In this document: piece after piece, positions 23,454 to 34,189 of the stretch
Layout: every line of letters begins with the position of its first letter
Numbering within the stretch: the first letter of the stretch is position 1
Assembly (NCBI GenBank): GCA_036877525.1
Contig: JAZGTH010000011.1
Span: 4,707,001 to 4,771,000, forward strand
Direction: 5' to 3'
Origin: Chromobotia macracanthus
Taxonomy: Eukaryota > Chordata > Actinopteri > Cypriniformes > Botiidae
DNA: 64,000 nt
Program-made: the position numbers and the translations under genes
Notes under the pieces: model-generated
What the model was told of the DNA's origin: nothing
The model's database searches: none
Seen by the model: only the letters and a program-made list of their open reading frames with translations

Positions 23454-26400
23454 ACACACACACACATACATACATACATACATACATACATACATACATA
23501 CATACATACACACACATACACACATACACACATACACACATACATACATACACACATACACACATACACACATACATACATACACACATACACACATACA
23601 TACATACACACATACATACATACACACATACATACACACATACATACACAAATACATACACACATACATACACACACACACACACAAAATATGCAACTTT
23701 AAACCAGATCACGTGTTTGCAAGACATACTTTCGAAACTAAAGGAGTGTAGTGCTTAACAGGACTGCTGTGATGTTGAAGTTGGTTTGCAATCTTTTAAA
23801 TGTTAGTAAGTATGAGGCGTTTCCGGGGAGTTGCTAGGTGCTTGGTGACGGTGGAAGAGGGGTTGCTAGGCAGCTGTCCACAGTCATGGGTCTGTAGAAG
23901 CCATCCTCAAATCTCTGGGTTCTTTCTGTGTATGGGGCCACTTTTCAATATCTATGGGATAGTCTGTAGGATGTTTTTTGCATGTTTTATTTGCTGTCTG
24001 TGGGCCAAAAGCAATATGTCTTATCATTTAGAAACGTATAGCTTACTTCCTGACAAAATGAACAATTTGAAGTATCTTTGGCACAGAGTACAGCCTATCT
24101 ACTACTGTGTTTTTATCTCTTTCACGTGAATCTGTCATTTCCGCGTTCACATGCGGAACCCTTCTGTGGTAAACATGTTGAAACCTACACCAAATATGCG
24201 CTTGTGTTTTCTCACGCTGCACGTGGTATTTATTAAGCTCAGTGTTTTTGTCATCTTTTCACTGGCACGTGCAACGGGATTTGTTATTGACATGCTGCAA
24301 TACTGGATTTTACGGTCTGCTGATAAAGAGCCCTACCTGAGCATGTTACTCAGTCCTTACCCAGCTTAGTTACCCCACCCAAACACACACACAAATTCTC
24401 ACTCACACCTGGACACACGTGAGGCCACAGAAGTTAAAGAGAGCATGACATTATGGATAACAGGATATGGCCCTAATTAAAACAGAGCATGCTAGTTTCT
24501 GCCAGGATGTTTGCAAAAGCACCTGCCGGGATGGTCACAAAATAATGTAAGGCTTTAATTATGTTTATCTGACTGAAACAGGCGTGGTAATTCATTTATC
24601 CAGCCCTTTGTGCTTGCTTTTCCCTGTGTGGTACATTAACAGGACTGTAGAGTGCAACAAGCTAAATGAGGAGCCATGTACGCATCTTTGCGAGCCAGTA
24701 TAATTTGGGGTCAGTGGAAACATTATTGTTTGAAGAATCAGCAGGTCTCTGGTGGATCATTGTAAACGTATGCTACTCATGCGAAAGCTAATCTGCTGGT
24801 GAGCAAACGGCAGGCGTAGAAACGTGAGGACTTATAATTCCCCCCACTGTGGTTTCCAAACCGGCCCGGTTTCTCTCCCTCCCTATAGGAAAACTAGATG
24901 AAATGCCTGACTATTGCCATGTGCGTTTGCCTCCATACAGGCATGCATCTAAAGGGGCGGTTTGTGCACGTTCCTTTAAAGTTGCACGGTTGGTGCATGC
25001 ATTGCACTGTAAAACAACATGCTCAGATTGTGCAATTGTTTGTGCACACGATCCGATGAAGAAAAAACATTCTACACGACGGCCTCAAACTATGAAAAGG
25101 CACAACCAAAAATGCACGACTGAATGTTTGAGTATTTGGCACCGCGCGTGCACCATGTTCTCATGCGGACTGCTGTCATCAGAAAAAAACGCTTCAAAGA
25201 AAAAGTTGCATGAGGCGTGGAAACGTGATGAGGCTCTACGTTGAGTGCATGAAATCGCTGACCCACTGACCAACCTCCTCTTTCCACATTGCATCAAAAC
25301 AGAGTCAGTGAAAGCAACCGAGGGGCGGGAGCTTGTAAATCACGCGCCGCACGCGGCTGAGAGAGCGCACGCACGTGAGGCGCGGGGGACGCGCTCGGTG
25401 GGAAGACGTGAGGCGCTCGTATGCATGATAAAACAAGTATGCATATGCTCGTATGCATGATAAAACAAGTATGCATATGCTCGTATGCATGATAAAACAA
25501 GTATGCATAGGCATGCATTTTTGTTTTATAATGTGCATCTGTATTTATAACGTTACAGTCTCACTTCGCGTGCCTTGGCTATCATATACACAACGCTGTG
25601 TCAATAATGCCTCTGGTTATGTGCATGTCATTACTTTGACTGTATCCAAGGGCCCCGTAAACGTCACAGTATTGTTGTTTTTCAGGACGAATAAACCAAG
25701 CTGATCAGATGACAGCCATTTGTATATGTGAAGACATGGGCTTCCTAACAACATGTAACATATTAAAAGTCTTGGCCAGTAGATGAAGCAGCCTCTTCAT
25801 AATCGAAAGCCATTTTGTTACACAGTAACAAATGCTCATTAGACTTTCATAAGTGATATTTCCACAATGTCTGGAGTTCAGTGGGTTAGTAAACCAAACC
25901 AGAACTCCCTTCGTTCACACCGTTTTTGCATGAGACACAAAAACTGGTGTATGGACCAATCTAACAGTGCTCCTGTCAGTCTGAATGTGAATAATAGGTG
26001 AATTTTACTACTTATATTTAAAAATATACCAATAAACCCTAAAAAATATGTATGCAGGGAATTGCCATTGGTTGCCAGTGTACTGTATTGTATCTATACT
26101 GTCAATAGTACCACTGTTTCTGTTATTGGTATCAAACCAAATGATATTACCACCGTTTCTGTTATTGGTACAATATCTGAACAACCCCAACAGTTAAAAA
26201 CAGAAAACATTTCCTATGCCAGGTCTCAAAAGTAAACAGGCAAAAGGCGCTTCTGCACTGCTCATGTTTACTCATAACATCAGTTCATCCCTACTAAAAA
26301 TCTGATACATGTGCAAAGTACTCTCATGCAGCCCTTGGTTTATTTCCAAAAAGTGTTTCCTTGTTTATCACACTAGCTCTGTAGTCTACAGCTCGAAGGT

Positions 26401-27471
26401 CAAGGGAGATTTCTTTCACATCTTGAGTGCCTTTTGTTGTTTAGGTGTGCCACGTAATGGTGCGTCTCATGCCATTAATACTCCCTGTCAAATGCATACA
26501 GTGGAGAGGGTGCGCCAAGCACGAGTGTTTTCATCACCTGTTCAGAAACGTGACTGCAGCTTTTGTATATGAATCAGCCGTCAATTAACACGTTTATCCA
26601 AGCAGCATGTGACCCTTGAATAACCTCAGTTTACCAGCATACCCAAAACAGCTTAACCTCCTCCGATGCAAGCCAAAGGCGACACGAGTATGGAGAAAAT
26701 CTATAGAAAAGTAATGCCAAGTTCAAGCGCCCCGGATACCGTCCGGACTGTATACAGTGTCTCCCGACGGTGTTGTTTTATTTAACCTACGTTTGCATTC
26801 ATTGTTTCTTTGGTATATCGTTAACGATTACATTGGTAAACCATGCTGGCATGTCAGAGCCACTTTTGACAGCGGTCTTATCTCCATCTACACGTGAGTT
26901 TGTTTTCATTGCCGCGAACAGGAAGTTGTTAGCGCAGGCGCGTTTAAATGCACAGTAGTTTCTAAACACACTCCATCAAAGCAATTGCGAACAATTGAGT
27001 TTATGATAAGTAACAAACTTGTAGTGCGTTACTGTTTATAGCCATCAATTCCGTGATTCATGCAGTGGAGTAAACTATAAATAGACTATAAAGAGATGAA
27101 CCTTAAAGCAGACTGATATTCATCAAAACATGACGATGCATTCATGTCATCTGCCTAGATCATCTATTACACACCAGCCTGCATCATATATGCAGGGAAA
27201 AACAGGCTACAACACCTTTATTCAAGCCTCATAAAATCGTCAAAAGACAACCATTGTGCATTTCATTTTACTCCGAACACAAAACAGCCTATAAATGTAC
27301 TTAATTATAAGTTTGCATAAAATACAACCACGAATACGCCGTTAATCTGTCTAGTTCAGTACAACATCACCACCATTATTGCTATTATTATTTTTTGCAA
27401 TCATAATAATAATAATAATAATAATATGTGAAGCAATTCATTAACAGTTACTTACCAGGACTGTTGTCCAT
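13735..27471 (-). CDS. nr1d4: Rev-erb family nuclear receptor, group NR1D (complete, 8 coding exons)
   Basis: Eight exons join in phase on the minus strand: 27456-27471, 19360-19659, 18627-18718, 18396-18540, 15270-15814, 14873-15058, 14204-14414 and 13735-13931. They encode 563 residues. The start (MDNSPGGVILYAGSNG) has a good Kozak context. Residues 115-176 form the two-zinc-finger DNA-binding domain with P-box EGCKG (133-137), followed by the Rev-erb extension AVRFGRIPKREKQR. The hinge (about 200-360) is Ser/Pro/Asn-rich. The ligand-binding domain runs from about 367. Cys368 (ACPLN) and His552 (LNSLHSDK) match the heme-binding Cys and His of human Rev-erbs. The protein stops at LLAFRIDP without helix 12, as in other Rev-erbs, which therefore repress. 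It differs clearly from NR1D1 and NR1D2 and sits beside RAR gamma, so I assign it to fish nr1d4; the a/b copy is undetermined. Confidence 0.94.
13932..14872. other. nr1d4 introns 6 and 7
   Basis: Two short introns flank the exon at 14204-14414. The one to the right (14415-14872) is very AT-rich near 14560-14670 and carries a copy of MITE-like element B. I see nothing else. Confidence 0.7.
14560..14818 (-). repeat. MITE-like element B, copy 1
   Basis: The right end carries the family signature: gtaacctgcaattt, then aaacagagatggca, then gaagttacggattgcagcttta. The last segment is the terminal repeat; a full copy with both ends lies at 37515-37846. The left boundary is unclear in AT-rich sequence. 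Confidence 0.6.
15957..15990. other. Perfect 13-bp inverted repeat with 8-base loop
   Basis: Arms GAGGCTTCTGATC and GATCAGAAGCCTC are exact reverse complements around the loop tctcaaca. In the nr1d4 transcript the hairpin would lie about 145 bases before the splice acceptor of the hinge exon. Confidence 0.85.
16105..16409 (-). repeat. MITE-like element A, copy 3 (reversed)
   Basis: This copy begins CCCAGATAACA and ends TTGTTAGCTGGG. Internal motifs run in the reverse order of the plus-strand copies. Confidence 0.8.
17374..17644 (+). repeat. MITE-like element A, copy 4
   Basis: This copy begins CCAGCTAACAATTTAGGTTG and ends CCTGTTGGCTAGG, with the typical internal cattaagtaacaaaaatgtt segment. 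Confidence 0.8.
18772..19222 (-). repeat. MITE-like element C in nr1d4 intron 2
   Basis: The left end reads agggtacGTTTACAC and the right end GTGTAAACgaacagccc, giving inverted termini. The interior is rich in AAAACG and CGTTTT runs, resembling a widespread cyprinid non-autonomous DNA element. Strand is arbitrary. It fills most of the intron between exons 2 and 3. Confidence 0.6.
19772..19855 (+). repeat. MITE-like element B, copy 2 (left end)
   Basis: It begins ttaaaagctgcaatcataac and carries the family signature cctctctaccgccatctct followed by gaaac and aaattgcag. The right end is not clear. Confidence 0.6.
20427..22997 (+). repeat. Minisatellite, about 63 copies of a 39-42 bp unit
   Basis: The unit is CCCAGTGTGTTTGATTTCAT followed by CCCCGCACTGGTTTAAATGAA. 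Variants differ mainly at three places: C number in tcatcccc, an extra C in tttccatc, and the joint aaatgaa / aaacgaa / aaagaa, which sets the length (39-42). Each unit contains CCAGTG and CACTGG, which are reverse complements, so single strands can fold. Where 39-bp units run together (about 22080-22280) open frames appear on both strands; these are artefacts of a length divisible by three. The array lies in nr1d4 intron 1 and ends abruptly at a CpG-rich patch. Confidence 0.97.
23000..23330. promoter_or_regulatory. CpG-rich patch inside nr1d4 intron 1 (possible alternative promoter)
   Basis: This is a GC- and CG-dense stretch with a CACGTG E-box near 23075 and a CCAAT motif near 23107. It stands out from the AT-rich surroundings, squeezed between the minisatellite and the CA/CATA repeat. 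It resembles a small CpG island. A second start for nr1d4 here is inferred from composition only. Confidence 0.4.
23422..23686. repeat. CA / CATA microsatellite
   Basis: About 265 bases of pure (CA)n mixed with (CATA)n. The long Thr-His and Cys-Val-Tyr open frames on both strands come only from this repeat. Confidence 0.98.
25416..25511. repeat. Three tandem 32-bp repeats with TATGCAT palindromes
   Basis: Unit starts are at 25416, 25448 and 25480. Each has TATGCAT, then an 11-base spacer (gataaaacaag), then TATGCATA. The repeats directly follow a CG-rich segment with a CACGTG. Confidence 0.9.
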
Positions 27472-28160
27472 CCTTGATATGCTTCAGTCTCTGTCTTAAA
27501 AATCGGCGTTTTTAAGAAAATCTCGTTTCAGTACGTGGACGCAGAAGTCGTGTGAAAACAGGTGGATAACTCACGAAACGCCTGCGCATACGACTTGCAG
27601 CCCAAACGAGGCAGTCAATATCTATAGCGACGGGCAGTCAAGCCAAACAGTCGTTAAAACACACACTTCCGGAGCTGTCACAGGTGTACGATCACCTGCG
27701 CTCTCTCTGCCGCCTGTGTGGTATGAAGGACGCAATGGGACGATGCCTCACCGAGGTCCGATAGCCATACAATGACACCCGTATTGGCCACGCTCGCACC
27801 CTTACACACCCACATCAATCACGTTTTCAGGTGATTGGCAAATGTGACTGGACTTGGTGGGAGCTGTTGCTCTTTTGGACGGGGATTTATTGCACTCTGA
27901 GTTCTTGGGTTTGTGTGTCCTCTCTCTGCTGTTTCATTGGTAAAGCCACGCTGCATGTGCCCTCTGCATGTGCCGTGGAAAGCGATGTGTCCTACTGACA
28001 CACATTTTATGCAAATCGCAGCGTGAGACGTGGGGACCTGAGCCGCATGCACATGGACGGCAGGCGGGGCTCTGCGTGACCGCGTGAGCGCGCTTCTTTT
28101 AAAATGTCCTCCAGCATGCGCGCGAGAGGACGGGAAAGTGACACGGCGCATGCGCGCACT
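27472..28160 (-). promoter_or_regulatory. nr1d4 5' UTR and promoter region
   Basis: This is CG-enriched sequence upstream of the nr1d4 start codon with no TATA box at a clear position. Visible sites are an ETS match ACTTCCGG (about 27665), an inverted E-box pair CAGGTG-N6-CACCTG (27681-27698), CCAAT motifs on the minus strand (attggc near 27782 and 27833), an E'-box CACGTT (about 27821), and TTATGCAAAT (28007-28016), which fits both a D-box and an octamer. The transcription start is not determinable. The open frame of 147 codons here has no domain and is probably a product of CG-rich composition. Confidence 0.5.
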
Positions 28161-28375
28161 AAGCGACGGTGCGTAGAGACGTACCCTTCGCTGCTCGTGT
28201 GTACCAGGATGATACAGATTGTTGTTGCGACGCTTTAAATGACTCTTGTTACGCATTTGCAAAACGTAGTTGTTGGAAAGTAAGTTGTCAATGTTTCGTC
28301 CTCTGATTTGTAGCTAATGTTCAAAACGGCGTAGACCGATGCTGTGATTTGCTGTGTTGTTTTAGTGGCTCAACA

Positions 28376-28389
28376 GCGGCCCCTGGTGA
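28376..28389 (-). promoter_or_regulatory. CTCF-like motif, minus orientation
   Basis: The minus strand reads TCACCAGGGGCCGC, about 12 of 14 positions of the CTCF core consensus (CCASYAGRKGGCRS). Motif match only. Confidence 0.35.
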
Positions 28390-28628
28390 CCAATAAATGC
28401 GTTCTGCAAAACCAACGCAATATGAACGTGCCAAATGTAATTGTTTGTAAATAGGATTTAAGTATATTGATGGTGTGTCATTGCCTTTTTACAGTGTTTT
28501 TAAAAGCTATTTATTTGTGCTTCACTGACTGTTCTTGAGAAACAATGATGTTTGATGAAACAGCCAGCATTTCAGCCATAAGCGCCGTCTCCAGATACTC
28601 TGGCTTTGCGTTGTAGTTCTAGTATTTA

Positions 28629-28642
28629 CCACCAGAGGCCAC
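28629..28642 (+). promoter_or_regulatory. CTCF-like motif, plus orientation
   Basis: The plus strand reads CCACCAGAGGCCAC, about 13 of 14 positions of the CTCF core consensus. It points away from the motif at 28376-28389. Motif match only. Confidence 0.4.
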
Positions 28643-30051
28643 TATAATGCAAGAAGTGGCGTTTTAGCATGGCAACATTAAATCTTTGTTTGGGATTTTT
28701 ATTAAAGCCAAGCCTAGAAATGAGGCCCACAAATCCTAGTCATTGCAAGAATGTTTAATTTCTTTATATTTTATCCAAACATTTAGCATTTCTGGAAGTA
28801 ATGTAGTTTTTTGTGTATAAATGACAAAAACTTGAGACACTTTCAAGCTGTTAAAGAATATGTAAACACAGATTACGTTTATGGTTATTTACTACACCCT
28901 ACCCCTATAAACATGTTGATATAATGATATTAAAAACAATATTTAAGGGGTTTAGGACTATTTAGTATGTCCACAACTGTTTTTACTATTTTTGTGAGCT
29001 TGAGACAGCAGCAGTATCTTCTTTAAAGTGAGGCATGAACTTTCTTGCACATTTAATTTTTTTGTGAAACCGTAACAGTCTGATTACCGCTTGTGTGTTT
29101 GACACGTTGACAGAAATAATTTGAAGTAAACGCTGTGCCTTACATAAACCCTGTTTCTGTGCTGTTTTGACAGTTGCCAGGGTTAATTGGCTGTGTTAAA
29201 TCTGAAGCTCTGTTCTGCAGATATGAACCCATAACTGTGGGCAACTCACGCACTGAGGAACATGTTATGGCAGGGCATGATGATAATTACAGAGGGAACG
29301 TGTAGGGTTTGGGAACTGAACAGGGGCTGTTGCCAACACGCTCACCGCAGAAACACCTTGTGCCCCAGGCTAAGCAGACAGCCTTCAGTGTCTGTCATCT
29401 ATCTGTTTCTCCCTCCTGCCCACCAACACTTACCTGCTCAAACTCTATCACTCCTTTTTTGAAAGATTTCTCTATGTGAAGTCATGCCAAATTCTCTAAG
29501 GCTAATGAACAATTTAACAGGTTTAAACCAATCCCTCTGATAGGCAAAAGACACAATGATTGTGGTGGAATAGATCTAGAGGTGAAGTTGAAAGCAATAG
29601 AGAAATATTTTACATTTTACAAGGTTTCAGTTGCATTTTGAGGCCCTGTTTAAGTTTCCTTGCCTGATTTGTAGCGTTGTAAGAGTGCATGTGTTGTTAT
29701 AACATTTTTTTGCCTTGCCAGCATTTTCGTTTTCACACAAAGAACAAAGAAGTGCTCTACTTTGATACCCCTTCAGTTTACAATGCTGTACTGTCTCATG
29801 TCGACCTGAATGGCGGTGTTTCAAAAAATGCCATTCGGGTACAATGGTAGTCTTATTTGTTAAGGCAAAGGCATTGAGAAAGGACCTTTTCCTTCTAAGC
29901 TCAAAGATTTGCTGCAATTACAAAATTGCTTCCATATGTGGATCAGACTCAGCCTCCCCTGCTGCCCCCACCAATCCCTTTTTCTCCTTTACAGCGTTCC
30001 CTCTGCTTCTAGAATATGGTTTTTAGCCATACTTTTTCCACCCGTGCTGTT

Positions 30052-30385
30052 GCTAACAATTTTAGGTTGCAAGGTTTCCCTAATGTATCCATGAAGCAAC
30101 AAAAACGTTAACAACCTATTTTTAATACTGGAGGAACATTCAAAACATTCAGTTTTTTATACATATTAACGTTATTGCTTGGTTATAAGAACATTATTCA
30201 TTTTAGTTATTCTGTAACTTTTTTTACTAACAATTTAAGAATAATATTTTTGACATATGATACATCACGGTAAAAAAATTCTACCAACATTACCGCAAAA
30301 ACATTAGCTAATGTTCAATGTTCAAAGCTAATGTTCATTGAATGAACATTAGCCAACATTCTGAGAATGTTCCCTGTTAGCTGGG
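30052..30385 (+). repeat. MITE-like element A, copy 5
   Basis: It begins GCTAACAATTTTAGGTTGC and ends TCCCTGTTAGCTGGG. Inside, 30327-30353 is a perfect palindrome with 13-base arms around one central G. Confidence 0.8.
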
Positions 30386-30690
30386 ACACTCTTAGCACTG
30401 TGAACAATTTTGAAAGGACACTTTTTAAACAAAGTCTGTCTTAACGAGAACATCCTGGTACTTTTGGCAATGGGCTTTACTTGTGCTGATTCAATTAGAG
30501 TGAGACAGCCAGGGACATAATGTGTCTCAGAAAGAGAGCGAGTCTGAGTTGGGGTGGGGGGAGAGGCATATGAAAAGAAGAAAAAATGTGGTTTTACCAA
30601 AAGAATTTAGACTTGGAGGCAGCCTGGTGAGTGCAGTAGGAAAAGGTGGAAAATAAGAAGAGGGAGAGAGAGGTTTTTTTGACAGAGGTC

Positions 30691-30707
30691 GGTTCAGAGA
30701 GGGTTCA
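30691..30707 (+). promoter_or_regulatory. DR5-type retinoic acid response element match
   Basis: The sequence is GGTTCA-GAGAG-GGTTCA: two identical half-sites, both fitting RGKTCA, spaced by five bases. This is the classical arrangement bound by RAR-RXR. It lies about 3.2 kb upstream of the first rarg exon candidate and about 3.2 kb upstream of the nr1d4 start codon. Binding is inferred. Confidence 0.6.
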
Positions 30708-31853
30708 TGGTGACATCATGGCTGAATCTGAGGAAAGTATAGACAGGAGGGCCATTCAGCTATCATTGGACACATATGTTGGAGGGTAGGCAATGTGCTC
30801 ATTTGCATGCGCTTATTATTGCTCTGTTTGGACCTCGGAAACACACTTCACAAAGAATGAGCGCCACTCATTCTTTGACACACACACATAAACATACAAA
30901 AAAAGTATGTACATATATGCAACCACAGATTAAAGACGACATGGCTTTGTGCAATTATAAATGTACATTAACTTTCATGCAAAATACACACCATAACTAG
31001 CCCCCTATTCCCTCCGTATTTCCAAATACACCCTGTATGTTGTTTCTCGCAGTGTATGTTATTTCTTCGTGTCAGTTGGAGTGTAAATGTGTACATTTTG
31101 CCAGGCAGAATGAATGAGCCCTTCATCGGCTGAGCTGTGCGCTTAACATTGAAACCAAAGACGTAGGCTTTCCGTGTGTGTGTGTGTTTATGTAGGAGAC
31201 CTTATGAATGCGTGCAACTTGGTGTGTGTCTGTAACCTCGAGTCTGTGTTTGCATGCCCAGAACTGAGTAAATGCATTTCTGTTTTGCATGTTTGTGTGC
31301 GGTATATGCACGAGAGGCAGTGCATGCACATGCCCGTCTCACGCTTTGTGCATGTCTCATTATAGCACAAAACTTCACATGACATTAATCGGCATGCAAG
31401 GAAATAGTGATCTCATTATAGACATCTTGCTCCTGATTAAAACCTGCCGTGTCCACCAGACTCTCTCTCCCTGTCTTTTTCTCTTTTTCTCTCCCGCTCT
31501 CTCTCTCTGCTCTTTTTTCTTTCCATCTTAGGCCTTGGCAGAAATAAATAAACTTCATAGTGGAAATTTTATTTGTACATTAACTCACACGTACGCTTGC
31601 AACAATTAATGCAGGAAAAAGCATGTAATATATGAAAAATTAGAGGAATAGTAAAAAAAACTATGAAAAACAAAGAGAAAATAATGGATGATGTCAGAGG
31701 CCCTTAGAATGAGTTATGATGTCATAGCAAAGAGTGACAAATGAAACTGTTGTAATGAAGAAACCATTAAGGATGAGAGAAGAGGGGGAGCTGTGGGGAG
31801 GGTGCAGAGAGAGAGAGACATTCAAGTATTCTGTATAAACACAGAAAGGGAGA

Positions 31854-32205
31854 CCAGCTGACAATTTTAGGTTGTAAGAACATTTCCCTAACATTTTCAT
31901 TAAGTAACAAAAATATTAAAATGTTATTTTGAAAGTTCTGGGAACATTCAAAACATTCAGTTTTTTCGACATTGTATTAACATTAACATTATTGTTTGGT
32001 TAGAAGAATGTTATTCAAATTTTTTTAAAATTCTGTAACATTTTAAAAACATTTCAGTAATAACTTAAGAATAACTTTTTGATGTATAATACATAACGTT
32101 TAGGAAATTTCTAATAACGTTACTGCCATTAACGACTGACATCACTTTAAGAGAACTTTTAGAGTATGTTAGCCAGTGTTCTTAAAATGTTTCCTGTTAG
32201 CTGGG
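31854..32205 (+). repeat. MITE-like element A, copy 6 (nearly full)
   Basis: It begins CCAGCTGACAATTTTAGGTTG and ends TTTCCTGTTAGCTGGG, about 350 bases; this is the best reference copy for the family in the window. Confidence 0.85.
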
Positions 32206-32408
32206 AGGACATTTTGAAAGTAAAATGTGTGATAATGAGAGACAAATACAGAGAAGCATAGATGCACAGGTAGAAAGAGAGAGAGAGTGAGAGAGAGAGA
32301 TAGCAGGCTGATCTGTCTTCATTATCCTCCACTCTGCAGTCTCCCAACACAGAGATCATAAATCTCAACCCCCAACACACTTCAGTGACAATGAAACACA
32401 AACACAGC

Positions 32409-32421
32409 TGACCTTTGACCT
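32409..32421 (-). promoter_or_regulatory. Perfect DR1 nuclear receptor element
   Basis: The plus strand reads TGACCT-T-TGACCT, that is AGGTCA-A-AGGTCA on the minus strand, an exact consensus DR1. Such sites bind RXR heterodimers, HNF4 or COUP-TF. It is about 1.8 kb upstream of the rarg first exon candidate. Confidence 0.55.
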
Positions 32422-32904
32422 CTCAGCTGCTACTGACATACAGACACTCACACACATGGAGGATGACAGTAGATACTGTAATATTATTTAAAATGGGGTG
32501 AACGTCATGCTAAAGAAAACTGTAGGAGAAAAGAAATGCATAAATTGCTTTTTTTATTAATTTGATTGACTGTTAAACATGTACTCTCATGTACTCAATA
32601 CTAAAGTAGAATTACCACTTTATTTTAATTCTGAAGCCGACAGCTTGGACAGATAATTAGCATGTTTTATGGTATGAAATATGGTGAGCAATGAAGTGTA
32701 GGGTTGTGTGGCAACACAAACCACTTCCTGTTGACTTTGAGATCTAATGCCAGCCCCACTGAAGTACTCTGCTGCTAGCTGAGCTAAGTTTAAGCAAGGG
32801 CTGTATGTTACAAAAGCTGTGTTACTAAATGCAAAAAGTGTTTGCCGTTCATTTAAATAGTTATTTGACAGGAAGAGTTGATTTACACAGAAGACAATGC
32901 CATG

Positions 32905-33170
32905 ACTCAAAAGTTGCTATTTCATAGCTCAGGGGACATAACTGACTTCTCAGATATGTGCCGCTATTTTAAATACACATTTTGTCTCAGAATGAAAATG
33001 AGATTACACACAGATAAGACAATTGTTGCCCTAGAGTAAAAGGCTATACAGCTTTAATTAATACAGTAAGCAAAACTCTTTATTTGTTCTCTGTGTAATC
33101 TCATCGGTGTCTAAGAGAAGCAACTGGGATATTTAGTGGATCTTTGTGTTTTTTCTTTCCTATGGGAATA
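32905..33170 (+). repeat. Dispersed repeat family D, copy 1
   Basis: It shares several blocks with 50085-50680: ctcaggggacata, ttctcag.tatgtg, acacacagataagacaattg and agagaagcaactgggatattt. The similarity and order show a common interspersed element of unknown class. Confidence 0.6.
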
Positions 33171-33759
33171 GCCCATACAACCCACACAGTGTATTTGAAC
33201 TTGTAGAACTAACCAATCTAGTCATCTGCATATTAATGAATAACTAGTTATTATTGCATATGCGCTCCTTTTCATTTTATTTGTTGTCATTGGTTTTGAG
33301 ACAGGTATTAGGGTATTATTAGGTACTATTAATCTCACTCATTTTAAATCTCACATACAGAGCTAGTGGTAAACCTGATATAGCACCTCCTGCAGCCTAA
33401 GATGGCACCGTCAGTGGGGAGCCAGTTAAGGTGTGTCATTACGTTGAGGTTTATGGGGGTTTCTCTTTACCAAAGCCAATGAATAACAACAACTAGGAAG
33501 AACCCAGAAACGCCCAGAACCACAAACAAGCCAGAGCAGAACTGTCCCGTACAAACACACAAACTCCTGTACTGATATGTATTCATACAATGTGGATTAC
33601 AGACTGACACACCCTTATTGGAACTTTCATATATGTATAAATAAGTTTGTTTTTGGGACTTTTAAAGGTTATAAGTCTAAATAATAAGTGATTGGCGTGT
33701 CCTGGTAATGATTCAATCAGTAATAGAGCTTTTTAGACCTGAAATTGTGAACAAGAGGT

Positions 33760-33970
33760 ATTTTTAACCCTGGTTAACATACCTGGCTTGTCTTTTTCCA
33801 TGTTTCACATTGTTTCACATAGTACATACTCACTTAACATGGTGTACCCTTGGCACCACAATAGGGCTTTTATAACCTTGGATTTCACAACAAATGATGT
33901 GAAATCCAAACACCGTTTAAACCAGGATTAAATGTAGCCCTATCCCGGGGTAAAAACATGTTAAGGGGAA
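33760..33970. repeat. Fold-back element
   Basis: Nested inverted repeats share one centre: a perfect 12-bp stem TTGGATTTCACA / TGTGAAATCCAA (33878-33909), outside it ATAGGGCT / AGCCCTAT, and outside that TTAACATG / CATGTTAA. The order suggests a palindromic transposon remnant. Confidence 0.65.
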
Positions 33971-34189
33971 ACTGTATCCAGCACTGTTAACATGGGTTAT
34001 TTACAGACCTTCCTACATTTGCAACTTAATGCATGTCACTTTGTGAACACAGAGAAAAGACAGAGCTCAGAAAGTGGGAGAAAGAGATTGAGAGAGAGGC
34101 AGAGAATTAAAAACAGAAATTTAAGCTTTCCGTGCCTCTGTTTCTTCCCTCTAGGCATTTTGTGGCTTGTGAAAAATGCGCTGTATATT

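Larger units (their letters stand above)
19660..27455. other. nr1d4 intron 1 (7.8 kb)
   Basis: This is the first coding intron, and its donor splits a glycine codon (G|GG). It contains an element B fragment (19772-19855), a large minisatellite (20427-22997), a CpG-rich patch (23000-23330), a CA/CATA microsatellite (23422-23686), a second CG-rich spot with a CACGTG E-box (25320-25420), a 32-bp triple repeat (25416-25511) and an ATA microsatellite (27401-27426). No supported coding exon was found inside it. Confidence 0.75.

Noticed and set aside
23176..23751. Long open frames of Cys-Val-Tyr or Thr-His repeats
   Set aside because: They are translations of the CA/CATA microsatellite on both strands and in several frames.
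24849..25244. 131-codon plus-strand open frame in nr1d4 intron 1
   Set aside because: It has no recognisable domain, is antisense to the gene, and has composition like the surrounding noncoding DNA.
27819..28262. 147-codon minus-strand open frame upstream of nr1d4
   Set aside because: It is Arg/His-rich, low in recognisable motifs, and lies in CG-rich promoter sequence where stop codons are rare.
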